Shown here in pieces: positions 9,541-19,142 of a stretch of 64,000 nucleotides of DNA. Under the pieces are notes generated by a model. That model was not told the DNA's origin, did no database searches, and worked only from the letters and a program-made list of their open reading frames with translations. Position numbers and translations under genes: made by a program. Every line of letters starts with the position of its first letter. Positions within the stretch are counted from its first letter, which is position 1. Location: NCBI GenBank assembly GCA_014529385.2, contig CM043962.1, positions 149,352,647 through 149,416,646 on the forward strand, written 5' to 3'. Source of the stretch: Adiantum capillus-veneris (Eukaryota; Streptophyta; Polypodiopsida; Polypodiales; Pteridaceae).

Positions 9541-12500
9541 ATGAAGTGTCTGTGGGCGAAGCAATGTAGTTGTTTTGGTCATAAGTTCCCAATGCAATTG
9601 TAGAGCGATGATACAACAGTCTTTCCAATAAAGCTGCTCTTTGTTTGATTGAAGGATTGGTGGTCGGGTTTTGGGTTGGTGATACTTCGGTAGTAGAATC
9701 AGTAGATGGATTCTTCTTTACTTTGTTGTTCTTTTTTACAATCCAAATCTGCTTCCGCTTCACTTGTGCTTGCCACAAACTCTTTGCGACCCAAACCTGG
9801 TTTTTTCTTTGTGTTGATTTCCTCGCCTTGAAATACCTAGGAGTTTCCGTTGATTGTACTGAAGGGAGTTCCTGTTTACAAATCTTTGGGATCCAAATTT
9901 GCTTGCTATAGCTTTGTGCCATCATGAACTTCTTTGGAATCCAGATCTGTTTCACTGTCCTTGATTGTCTGGAATCACTCTGTTGTCTGGTATTGAAGAC
10001 TCTGTTTTCCACCTTTGTGTTCTCTGGCACAACCTTTTTTGGTCTCCATACCAACTTTGACTCCGTTTTTTCCCAAGGTTGAGCTGTTATATTATTGCAT
10101 GTCTTCCTTATCCACTGTTGAGAATTCCTCGTCCAAGAGTAATCCGGTTGTATAGAACCTTTTGGTTGCCATTGCTTCTTCTTTTTCTCTAGTTGTTGTT
10201 TGCCCTTGTTCGTGGATTCTTCCTTTGGAGTTGGCTCTGCTCCTTTGGTGAACTTAACTGATTGACTTTCACCTTTGTACTTGATAAGCATTGATTCAGA
10301 ACTCCAGTCAATCATTGCATTGTATTGCTTCTGCCATGGTTGTCCTAGCAATAATGGATCTTGTGTAGCTTGTTCTTCAACCACGTAAAACATATGAGGA
10401 TACACATAGTGTTTAATCTGGATATGTAAAACTGTGCATCCGACAGTTTTGATTGAATTCTCAGAGTAACTCTTTAACTCTTGCTTGGCAGCTTGTATTT
10501 TAGTGTCATTTGTCAATTGTCTATACAAACTGAGTGAAAGTAGGTTAGCTTGAGCTCCTGAATCCAATAGTGCTCTGGCTTTGATTTGGTTGGTTCCTAC
10601 TTTGCATTCAATGATGGGTTCTTCTTTGTCATTATCCCTTTCTGTTATAATGACTGCGTTTATTCGTATTGCTCCTTCATTGTGCTGTTTCTGACGCAGT
10701 AGTCTTCTTTTCTCCATTCTTTCCTTCGCCTCGGCTTGCGCTTCCTCCACAATCTTTTTCTTTTTCTGGACACGCAGCTTTTCTTGATGTATTTTGAGAA
10801 GCATGTCTTGGGTTAGCGGCAAAAGATACTTTTTCACTCTGCATCCACTAATCCAATTGGGCATTTCTTCTCCGTCTAATGTAGCAAGCTTGACGGCTCC
10901 ACTTGGTGATAGATCTTTAATCACCAGAGGTCCCATCCCTCGCTTTTTAAGCTTCTTAGCATGCTGTTTCAGAGTGTAAACTAGGACATAGTCCCCAACC
11001 TTAAACTCTTTAGTCCGCACATGCTTATCAAAAAATTCTTTTTGTCGCCTTTTTTGAGCGTAGATAGAAGCTACTGCTTTTAGGCGAAGCTCGTCTAGCT
11101 TTTCCAGGTCATCTATTCTATCGGAAAGCTCGTGCCCTGTCCACTCTAGATCCTTAGCCACCCATAAGGTTGAAATCAAGAATTCTATTAGTAAGATAGC
11201 ATTTAGCCCAAAAACCATGTTATATGGGGTCGTTCCTATTGATGTTTTATATGCTACCCTATATGCCCATAATGTTGAATGCAACTTTTGGTCCCAGTCA
11301 GTTCTCGACTCAGATACAATCTTCGTAAGGACCGTGCATATGGTTTTGTTTGTTGCTTCAGCTTGTCCGTTTGCTTGTGGATGATACGGGGCTGATTTCC
11401 TATGGATTACCATGAATTCATCTAGAAGGATCTCTATCACTTCATTTATAAAATGTGTGCCTCGATCACTCACAATTTCTATTGGCAATCCATATCGTAC
11501 AAAGATGTATTCATATAGAAATTGTGACGTGGTCCTGGTATCTGCTTTTTGAGTTGCCTTTGCTTCGACCCACTTTGTTAGATAGTCTGTAGCCACAATG
11601 ATGTATTGTGCATGAGTCTTATATGCAGGAGGTGAAATGGGTCCGACATTATCAATCCCCCATTTTGCAAAAGCTCTTGACCCCATCATTGGTCTAAGCG
11701 GCATATCATCTCTTTTAAGTGGTACTTTGGTCCGCTGACAGTCATCGCACCGTTTAACGTATTCCTCAGCGTCCATATGTAATGTTGGCCACCATATTCC
11801 CGTGGCTAAGACAAGTTTTGTTGTCTTATCACCTGAGAAATGGCCTCCACCTACTCCTCCATGAGCTTGCTCTAGTATTATCACATACTCAGTCTCTGAT
11901 GCGCAAATCCTAAGCTGGTTGTCTTTACATCTCTTATAGAGTTGATCTCCTATTAAAGTGTAATCTCTAGCTTCTGTCTCTACAGATTTCTGACGAGCTT
12001 TTGACGTTCCTTCTGGGAAAGTTCTATTTGTGAGATATTCAACAATATATTGACTCCATTCTGGAGCGATCATTATCTGATATAATGTCGAATACTCTGC
12101 TGGCGGTTTTGATGAACATACAATACATACAGTGACATATTCATGTACGCTTTCTTTCATTCCTGGCCAATAGACTCCCAATTGTAACAAATTCCTATAT
12201 GTGTTCCTTCTTGAACAATGAAATGCACATTCCTGAACATGTGCTTCGCGCAGATACATATTATATTCCTCAGGAATGATGCATAGTCGTAAAACATGAT
12301 CATTTCCCAATTGATACAACCTTCTTGCAACCAATTGAAGATTCTTGGATTGCTGAATAGCAATATGTTTCTGGTTGTATTCTCTTCTATCGAACTCTCC
12401 ACCATAGGTTAATAGGTTAACGACATTTTGAGACCACTTCGGTATCATTTCTATGTTGAACAAGTACGCGTCTGGCATGTCGTCATCTACTCCTATAGGG

Positions 12501-15500
12501 TCTTCTCCATTCGTCAATCGCGAAAGATGATCAGCTCTAAGATGTGTTTTTCCTTTCTTTACTACTACCGTGAAGTCGAATTCCAGTAAGATAATGAACC
12601 ATCTCACTATTCTCCCGGTATTGCATGGTTTATTCACTAGGTAGAGCAAGGCTTGGTGATCCGTAAAAAACAAAAACTTGTTGGCTAGAAGATAATGCTG
12701 GAATTTCTTCACAGCATATATCATTCCTAATCCTTCTCGCTCTGTTGTGGTGTAATTCTTCTCTGCATTGTTGAGCTGTCGACTGGCGTAACAGATAGGA
12801 AAATCCATGTTTCCTTCTTCTGGTTGAGCCAGAATGCATCCTATTGCATATGCCGAAGCATCTATATGCACATGGAATATCTTCTCCCAATCTGGTGATT
12901 TCAAGACTGGAGCAGTAATGAGTGCCTCTTTCAATTTCTTGAACGATTCCTCACACTCCTCTGTCCATTCAAAGTTCACTATTAGCCTGTAAAGTGGTTG
13001 GCCTATTATAGCGTACATGTAAATGAATCGTCTATAATATCCGCAATGTCCCATAAGGCTCTGTACTTGTTTCGCATTGGTTGGTCTAGGCATATCCACT
13101 ATAACTTTTATCTTCTCTAAATCCGTGGATATTCCGTTTTGTGAGACAATATGTCCCAGAATTCTGCCCTGTCGGACCATAAACACACATTTCTCACGAT
13201 TGAGACAAATGCGATATGTCCTACATTTCTCAAATACTTTTCTGAGGTGTTCTAGATGCTCATCTCTCAGAAGAGAATGTACACATAAGTCATCCATGTA
13301 TATTTCTAGAAACAACCTTAAGTATTCTTTGAAAGCATGCGTCATCAGCCTCTGGAAGGTTGCAGGAGCATTGGTTAGACCAAAAGGCATAACCCGATAA
13401 GCATAAATTCCCCACTCCGTTGCAAAAGCTATTTTATGTTGATCTTCCAGTGCTATGGCTAGCTGGTTATATCCTGAAAAACTATCAAGAAAAGAGTATG
13501 CTGTTTTCCCTGATACACGCTCTAGAACATGATCAGTTATCGGCAGGGGATAATTGTCCCTGATTGTTGCAGCATTCACTTTCTTTAAGTTGACACACAC
13601 TCGGAGTTTTCCGTTCTTCTTGGGTACTACCACAATTGGAGATACCCAATCTGTGTGTTCAATCTCGTATATGAATTCAGCTTCCATTAGCTTATCTATC
13701 TCTTCTTTGATTCGCTTAGCAAATGTATCATTATATGTGTATGGTCTCTGTCTGCTAGGCTTTGCGTCTTGTTTCAGTGGGATTGTGTGGTGGCATATCG
13801 ATGGGTCAACTCCCTTTAAGTCCTTATAAGACCATGCAAACACATCCCTGTACTCTCTGAGAAGACTCAAAAGTCTCTCTTCTTCGCCTGGAGACAAATC
13901 TGTGGCTATGGACACCGGTCTAGGTGTCTCACCTGGAGCTGCTAAATCCACTTTTTTTGCATCCTCCGGTCCGTCATAAGATTCGTTCTTCCTTCTCTCT
14001 CGAATAGGTTGGGTTAATAACACCTTCCTATCCTCAATTGTGAATTTCCTGTAGTGAGAGGGAACATCCATGTTTTCCTTGATTTTGGCGTTTTCGTCCT
14101 CTCCACTCTCAATTTCTGTTGTCCAAACTTCCTTCAGAGTTTTCTTGAGCTCTCTGTACTTGTTTCTACGTTCTAACTTGGACTCCGTGTGTTCTCTGTT
14201 GCGCTTGTTCTTTTCTGATTTTTCTGTTTCTGTTTTCGTTCCATTCCTTTGAACTTGATTTCTTGAGCCTCTTTTGTCTTTTCGTAAGCTCTTTTGATCA
14301 TTGCCTCTCATTCTTCCAGAAATCTTGTCCTTAACACAATCTTCCGCCTTTACTAGCATTAGGAATTGATTTTTTCCTCTTATTCTAGGCATCGGATTGG
14401 TTCTAACCCCCTTTGTTTTTTTCTTTGCTCTATAGCGTTTCTGGCGTTGTTTAGTTTGGTTCGGAAAATCATAAAATCGGACATCCGTTATAGTTTCTTC
14501 GTTTCCGCTTGAATTGTCCGTTAACTCGTTGTCTGCTTCATTTCCCCACTCAGGATGATCGGGAATGTCGTGAAACACCTCTTCTTCATCTTCCTTTTCC
14601 AGTGTATCGTTCTTTTCAGTTTCGAGTATAGTTCTCAACATGAAGTACGGAACCACATTGTACCCGTCCTTGTTGCAAAATTTTGTTGTTGGACCATCCG
14701 GAATTGCACAAACATCTAGGGTTGCTAGAATGTGTGTCCATTCTAATGGTTCAAGCGTGTCCTCTGGAAAGGGTTCTCCTATATAAGTTTCGTCTTCGAT
14801 AGCCCTTTCTAAAACACATTCTTCTCGTTTCAGACTTTCACATTTCGAAGCTCCACACATCCATAACTCCTTGGGTTTACCTAACCAAGCTGGAAATTCA
14901 GATCCCGCCAAAGTAGCTGAATCAAACTCCTCCACCGGTGTTCGGTTCACATCTTTGTAGCTATGGTCTTTCAAGCTCACACGTGTAGTGGTTTCCATAT
15001 TTCTCAGGTATATGTGATCGTAGCCCCAATCTTGGACCATTTTCAACTGTCTCATGAATGGTCTTCCCAGTATGATATCATAGTTATTCTCCTTGCCAAA
15101 ATCGACGATAGCAAAAGTATGTTCGTATTCAATGCCGCAAGAAGTCACTACGACTTTCTCTAATAACCCCATAGGTTTCTCCATGTGTCCATCTGCTAAT
15201 TGGAGTTTCAACCTAGTCTTCCTTATTGCTGGTTTCCCCCATTTTTTCCAGATTTCTTTTGTAGCAATGGCTATCCCAGCTCCGCTGTCTAGTATTGCCA
15301 TCGTGTTCACTCCTTGGAATTCAACTGGTAAGGTTGTATTCCCCTCTTCACCTTCGCAATACTCTCCGACCTTGTTTAAGGGTACAGGCTTAGCGTTCTT
15401 TTGTGGTTTACTCAGCTCTTGTATACCCTCTTGTAGTCTCGATGTTGGGTCTTTTATCCCAAATTTCTCCAAGCATTTTCCTACAGTGGTCCACATATGT

Positions 15501-15583
15501 GGTCTTAGCCTCAAAAGCTCAGCTAGAGTGATAGTGCATGTCACTGGTGTTGACAAGATCTCTATCAATCCTTGCGAGTCCAT
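9539..15583 (-). CDS. pol: Pol polyprotein of element 1 (PR-RT-RH-IN plus second PR-like domain)
   Basis: 2014 codons from ATG 15583. First aspartic protease: ILDSGAG at about residues 97-103 and ILGRPF at 171-176. Reverse transcriptase: about 590-830, with YMDD near 762. RNase H: HIDASAYAIG near 908. Then two consecutive integrase-type H2C2 zinc modules (about 1110-1157 and 1237-1282). Integrase core: about 1300-1415, with GIDNVGP, IVSDRGTHF and NGQAEATNK supplying D, D and E. A GPL/F-like C-terminal module lies at about 1540-1590. Unusually, a second retropepsin-like domain follows (ALLDSGAQANLLS near 1670, LLLGQPW near 1755), then a basic tail with repeated QIWIPK-type motifs. It makes the proteins for reverse transcription and integration. 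All visible catalytic residues are intact. The same frame extends upstream through a stop at 15653 to about 16123, so this ATG may not be the natural start. Confidence 0.95.
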   Translation of the reverse strand: MDSQGLIEILSTPVTCTITLAELLRLRPHMWTTVGKCLEKFGIKDPTSRLQEGIQELSKPQKNAKPVPLNKVGEYCEGEEGNTTLPVEFQGVNTMAILDSGAGIAIATKEIWKKWGKPAIRKTRLKLQLADGHMEKPMGLLEKVVVTSCGIEYEHTFAIVDFGKENNYDIILGRPFMRQLKMVQDWGYDHIYLRNMETTTRVSLKDHSYKDVNRTPVEEFDSATLAGSEFPAWLGKPKELWMCGASKCESLKREECVLERAIEDETYIGEPFPEDTLEPLEWTHILATLDVCAIPDGPTTKFCNKDGYNVVPYFMLRTILETEKNDTLEKEDEEEVFHDIPDHPEWGNEADNELTDNSSGNEETITDVRFYDFPNQTKQRQKRYRAKKKTKGVRTNPMPRIRGKNQFLMLVKAEDCVKDKISGRMRGNDQKSLRKDKRGSRNQVQRNGTKTETEKSEKNKRNREHTESKLERRNKYRELKKTLKEVWTTEIESGEDENAKIKENMDVPSHYRKFTIEDRKVLLTQPIRERRKNESYDGPEDAKKVDLAAPGETPRPVSIATDLSPGEEERLLSLLREYRDVFAWSYKDLKGVDPSICHHTIPLKQDAKPSRQRPYTYNDTFAKRIKEEIDKLMEAEFIYEIEHTDWVSPIVVVPKKNGKLRVCVNLKKVNAATIRDNYPLPITDHVLERVSGKTAYSFLDSFSGYNQLAIALEDQHKIAFATEWGIYAYRVMPFGLTNAPATFQRLMTHAFKEYLRLFLEIYMDDLCVHSLLRDEHLEHLRKVFEKCRTYRICLNREKCVFMVRQGRILGHIVSQNGISTDLEKIKVIVDMPRPTNAKQVQSLMGHCGYYRRFIYMYAIIGQPLYRLIVNFEWTEECEESFKKLKEALITAPVLKSPDWEKIFHVHIDASAYAIGCILAQPEEGNMDFPICYASRQLNNAEKNYTTTEREGLGMIYAVKKFQHYLLANKFLFFTDHQALLYLVNKPCNTGRIVRWFIILLEFDFTVVVKKGKTHLRADHLSRLTNGEDPIGVDDDMPDAYLFNIEMIPKWSQNVVNLLTYGGEFDRREYNQKHIAIQQSKNLQLVARRLYQLGNDHVLRLCIIPEEYNMYLREAHVQECAFHCSRRNTYRNLLQLGVYWPGMKESVHEYVTVCIVCSSKPPAEYSTLYQIMIAPEWSQYIVEYLTNRTFPEGTSKARQKSVETEARDYTLIGDQLYKRCKDNQLRICASETEYVIILEQAHGGVGGGHFSGDKTTKLVLATGIWWPTLHMDAEEYVKRCDDCQRTKVPLKRDDMPLRPMMGSRAFAKWGIDNVGPISPPAYKTHAQYIIVATDYLTKWVEAKATQKADTRTTSQFLYEYIFVRYGLPIEIVSDRGTHFINEVIEILLDEFMVIHRKSAPYHPQANGQAEATNKTICTVLTKIVSESRTDWDQKLHSTLWAYRVAYKTSIGTTPYNMVFGLNAILLIEFLISTLWVAKDLEWTGHELSDRIDDLEKLDELRLKAVASIYAQKRRQKEFFDKHVRTKEFKVGDYVLVYTLKQHAKKLKKRGMGPLVIKDLSPSGAVKLATLDGEEMPNWISGCRVKKYLLPLTQDMLLKIHQEKLRVQKKKKIVEEAQAEAKERMEKRRLLRQKQHNEGAIRINAVIITERDNDKEEPIIECKVGTNQIKARALLDSGAQANLLSLSLYRQLTNDTKIQAAKQELKSYSENSIKTVGCTVLHIQIKHYVYPHMFYVVEEQATQDPLLLGQPWQKQYNAMIDWSSESMLIKYKGESQSVKFTKGAEPTPKEESTNKGKQQLEKKKKQWQPKGSIQPDYSWTRNSQQWIRKTCNNITAQPWEKTESKLVWRPKKVVPENTKVENRVFNTRQQSDSRQSRTVKQIWIPKKFMMAQSYSKQIWIPKICKQELPSVQSTETPRYFKARKSTQRKNQVWVAKSLWQAQVKRKQIWIVKKNNKVKKNPSTDSTTEVSPTQNPTTNPSIKQRAALLERLLYHRSTIALGTYDQNNYIASPTDTS

Positions 15584-15652
15584 GACTTTTTCTGATGAGA
15601 TTCTTCGTGAGGAAAGTGCTCTAGTCTCGGATTTTTCTTCATACTCTCCTAA

Positions 15653-16123
15653 TTATGAAGGTAAGGTATTCAGTGAGTGAGGTTTGCTCTCCATTGTTCT
15701 AACAGAGCCCCCATCTCCCCAGTAAGATTGCAGATCCAAGTCCACTTGAGATCTTGCCTCAAATTCCACTATGGGAGGATTCCTGATGTCCTTTTCCCAA
15801 TTTGTCTGATTAGCTTGGCAACTTAGCTCGTTTGCAAATTTTGCCTCTCTCACTTGTTTCCAAAATTCATTGTAATCCTCATCTCTTCCGTAAGACCTCT
15901 GTATGACTTGATGAAAACTCACTATCTCCTGATCGGTTGTGTTCAATACTATGCGGTCATCCTTGTGTGTATTTTCAGGCTTTTGTGCACTGGGAGTCTT
16001 TTCAGCTACCCGTGAAATGATAGTCTCTTGCTGAATTGGGTTTTCCGTTCCACAATTAATTGTTTCTCTTGGTGGCTCTAATAAGGCTTGTGCAATCTCA
16101 ATCATTCTCCTCGCACATTTCAA
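15653..16123 (-). pseudogene. Gag-pol linker of element 1, pol frame, ended by a stop
   Basis: This open stretch of about 156 codons is in the same frame as pol and overlaps the gag end by 26 bases. It is homologous to the continuous reading frame of element 2 (26739-26170), where gag tail and pol start are joined. Here TAA at 15653-15655 sits in PS-stop-LGEYE, where element 2 has PSYLGEYE, so a Tyr codon became a stop. At the gag end element 1 carries one extra base compared with element 2, moving pol to the +1 frame. Either damage or a recoding site could explain the frame change; the TAA looks like damage. Confidence 0.75.
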
Positions 16124-19100
16124 GTCTCTGCTTTTCCAATTCCGCGTTTGGGTATGTCATCCACCTCTGTTCTTGTGTTTGGTTGTTCTTTAACCTAGCT
16201 TCGTAAGCTTTCATCAGTGCGTCCAATGGTTCGTGTACTTTGTCGACTAGCACTGATCCCCCTGAGCTTAAGCTAGTTGTTTCTTTGATACTCTTTTGTT
16301 TCGTTCTTTCAGGGCTTATCTCTCGTTTCCCGTTTTGACTCTCAAGTTTTTCTAATCTATCTTTAGTTCGCTTTAGTTCCTCAGCTAGAATAGCGTCTTC
16401 ACATTCTTTTCTCAACTTCATGCGTGTTTTTCTAGCTTTCCATGTGTTTTTCTGACTCCGCGGTCCTGGACTAACCATTTCAGTCGCTAACTTTCCATTC
16501 TCAGGTTCTCTAGTGGTTTTCTTAGCTTGAGCTCTAGTAACAACTTGTGTTGGTATCAGAGTTTCATTTTCAGACCCACTGCTGGTAGGAATAGTTTCTA
16601 GCATATTCAATGTCGTCTTTTGCACTTTGTTTGGATTCTTTGAACAATCCTCAATGAAGTGAGTAACCCCACACTCAGTGCAATAAGCGTTAATTCTAAT
16701 GATTTCCGTATGTGGACAAACATTCATCAGATGGTCACCTCCACACTTGTAACAGGGTCCTAGTGCTGGTCTTGGTCCCACTTGATTCGTCCTTTGTGGA
16801 TAGGATGGTCTTTGTCCTGTTAACCCTCCATGAGCTATGAACATCAATGTTCTTGCGTCCAAATTGTATCTCTCTTCATCAGAAGCACTTGTAACTCTTG
16901 GTGTTCCAACATTCCCAATCATGCCCCATGGTTCTGGTTGTTTGGGTTCTTCTGGTGGGTAATACACAATTGGAGACATGTGTGCACCAGATTCTTCATA
17001 ATAGGCTTGAACAGGCACTAAGGCTTGTTCTTCCTGATTCTCTAAGGTTGGTGCATATCTAATGCCCACTGGTCTTGCTCCTGGTAAAGGTGGTTGTTGT
17101 CCCAATACCGGTTGCGGTCTTTCTATCCCCATAGGTCCTGGTACATTTCCCGTTGGGTATCGAGGTACTGGATGTACTTGAGGTGGTGCTAATTGAGCAG
17201 GAGGTGCATACTGACGCTCCCTTACATACCCTTTGTTGTAATAGCACTCCTCTGTTGGATGGTTTGTCCATTTTTGTTCAATAGCACACCATTTCAGTGT
17301 TTTTGGCAATGGTTTTTGGTAGGGTGCCATCCTTTTTAGAGCCTCTTCTATCATTTGCTCTACATTTGGCATGGTTGTTGTTTGAACATTCTTTTTAGTG
17401 GTAGTCTCACTAGCTATGGAGGAAGAGCTACTGGATGCAAAATCTGTATCCTCTGACACCTCTCCATAAACCGTACAGTTATCCACTAAGTACAATGCTT
17501 CTCTCGTTACTTGCTCGAAACTTGTACAAGCTTTCAAGTGCAAGTCCTTCTTGAGAGTGTCGTTCCTCAGTCCCTCAATAAAGAGAACAGATAGTCTGTC
17601 ATCTTGTGGTCGTTCACGTACTGGACATCTCTCAATGTATTGTTTGAAGCGAAGTGAAGCTTCCTTCACTTTTTCGTGTTCTCTCTGTTTAAAAGCATAT
17701 ATTTGTGAGACCGTATTGTGCTTAATCCCTCGTTTTGAGAATTCCTCAGCAAACTCTCTTAGCAAATGGTCAATGTCCTGGAATCCCCCTATGTTCAGTG
17801 GTTGAAACCATGTCAATGCCGTACCTTCCACAGTAAGACCAAATCCCTCGTATTGTGTATGGAAATCTGTTATCTGCTCAGCTCTTAAGACTTGCTTAAA
17901 GAGTGACACATGTGCATACAGATCTCCTGAACCACCATACTTCTTTGGCATACACTTGGCTACTTGAGATGGTCTCATACGTCTATGGTCTGCTACCAAT
18001 CTCATTGCTCCTGTGTCCCGGCTAAAGCTTTCTCTAGCATCATGGACTTCATGGGTTACCCTTGTCGTTTCCCCTGCCCTGAATCTACTACTAGGAGGTA
18101 AATGTGATGGTTCCACTTCGAACCTTGGACCTGGAGTGGTATATGTGGGGATTGGAACTGCACTACCTTGATTCGTATCCATTGACTCTCTGGAATGTAG
18201 TGATCCCATTGGTCCGGGCTTCGAGTACTGAGGTTCACTGAATGAGTCAGCAGCCTGAGTTCTTTGTCCTCCTGTCGTCATTGGGTTTTGCACTCCATTT
18301 GTTGGTGCTGGTCTTTGTGAGCTAGAAGTAACATAATACTGATGTAGTGGTCCCCCAAAGTATGTATATCCTTCTAATCCTTTCTTGCCCATTGTTGAGT
18401 ATTGCCTCCCAAACTTGTCGTAAGCGGCAATTTTCACTTCCGATCCCTCTGTGTAGGTAAAGACATAAAGTCTTTTTTGGTTTGTCAACTCTCCGGTGTA
18501 GGGTTCTTCACATCTATAATAGAGATCTTGCTCCCCATTATTATATTTGTATAGCCCCACATAGATGTTATCAATGTTGATCCTTGTAGTTTCATTCTCT
18601 CTTCTTAACCTCGCATTAGGGAAGTTCATTATTGGTGCTTTCTCCTCAAGTTCTTCATCTACTTTGGCTTTGGTGCCCATCAATCCCCACTTGTCCACAA
18701 TGTTAGGGTTTAGGACTACCAAGTACATGGTACCCTCGTCATCTAGATATCTATCTCTGCTATAGCTCACAGGCACTAAGTCCTTGAACTCACTAGGTCT
18801 ATCTTCTATCTTCACACAATAGCGGTCCATTCCATCCTTGTAGATCTTGGCACCTTGCTCATTGTCGTACTGATATTTTATGAACAATAGCTTCATTGTG
18901 GCGGAAGGGTTTGATGATCCTGCTGCCATATTTTCTCTGTTGTTCAGGTTCAAGTGTTCCAAGTGTTCGGTGAAAATCTCGTAAGATCTCTCCGAAGAAG
19001 TATCAGAGACACTTCCTTCAAAGATCGGCTCTAATGGTTGCACCCAACTTTGGTTTACACTTCCCTCGGTTGATATGACACTTGCTGGTTCCCCTTGTTT

Positions 19101-19142
19101 TGGTTGGTTATTCTGGAGGTTCCTGCCCGATCTCAAATTCAT
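16098..19142 (-). CDS. gag: Gag of element 1, with long N-terminal extension and two zinc knuckles
   Basis: 1014 codons; the ATG at 19142 (MNLRSGR) is supported by the same start in element 2 (35088). Residues about 70-270 form a conserved region of unknown type shared with element 2. A low-complexity linker follows (270-390). The retrotransposon gag capsid-like domain lies at about 400-560, with KYGGSGDLYAHVSLFKQVL and ALTWFQPL. A Pro/Gln-rich stretch precedes two zinc knuckles, CYKCGGDHLMNVC and CTECGVTHFIEDC (about 795-835), both spaced CX2CX3HX4C, one residue shorter than the usual CCHC. The C-terminus is Lys/Arg/Glu-rich. The protein should form the virus-like particle and bind genomic RNA. 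Its last 26 bases overlap the pol frame. Confidence 0.93.
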   Translation of the reverse strand: MNLRSGRNLQNNQPKQGEPASVISTEGSVNQSWVQPLEPIFEGSVSDTSSERSYEIFTEHLEHLNLNNRENMAAGSSNPSATMKLLFIKYQYDNEQGAKIYKDGMDRYCVKIEDRPSEFKDLVPVSYSRDRYLDDEGTMYLVVLNPNIVDKWGLMGTKAKVDEELEEKAPIMNFPNARLRRENETTRINIDNIYVGLYKYNNGEQDLYYRCEEPYTGELTNQKRLYVFTYTEGSEVKIAAYDKFGRQYSTMGKKGLEGYTYFGGPLHQYYVTSSSQRPAPTNGVQNPMTTGGQRTQAADSFSEPQYSKPGPMGSLHSRESMDTNQGSAVPIPTYTTPGPRFEVEPSHLPPSSRFRAGETTRVTHEVHDARESFSRDTGAMRLVADHRRMRPSQVAKCMPKKYGGSGDLYAHVSLFKQVLRAEQITDFHTQYEGFGLTVEGTALTWFQPLNIGGFQDIDHLLREFAEEFSKRGIKHNTVSQIYAFKQREHEKVKEASLRFKQYIERCPVRERPQDDRLSVLFIEGLRNDTLKKDLHLKACTSFEQVTREALYLVDNCTVYGEVSEDTDFASSSSSSIASETTTKKNVQTTTMPNVEQMIEEALKRMAPYQKPLPKTLKWCAIEQKWTNHPTEECYYNKGYVRERQYAPPAQLAPPQVHPVPRYPTGNVPGPMGIERPQPVLGQQPPLPGARPVGIRYAPTLENQEEQALVPVQAYYEESGAHMSPIVYYPPEEPKQPEPWGMIGNVGTPRVTSASDEERYNLDARTLMFIAHGGLTGQRPSYPQRTNQVGPRPALGPCYKCGGDHLMNVCPHTEIIRINAYCTECGVTHFIEDCSKNPNKVQKTTLNMLETIPTSSGSENETLIPTQVVTRAQAKKTTREPENGKLATEMVSPGPRSQKNTWKARKTRMKLRKECEDAILAEELKRTKDRLEKLESQNGKREISPERTKQKSIKETTSLSSGGSVLVDKVHEPLDALMKAYEARLKNNQTQEQRWMTYPNAELEKQRLEMCEEND

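Noticed and set aside
15093-15680. 195-codon plus-strand ORF
   Set aside because: It lies opposite pol and shows no family resemblance; antisense shadow of the real ORF.
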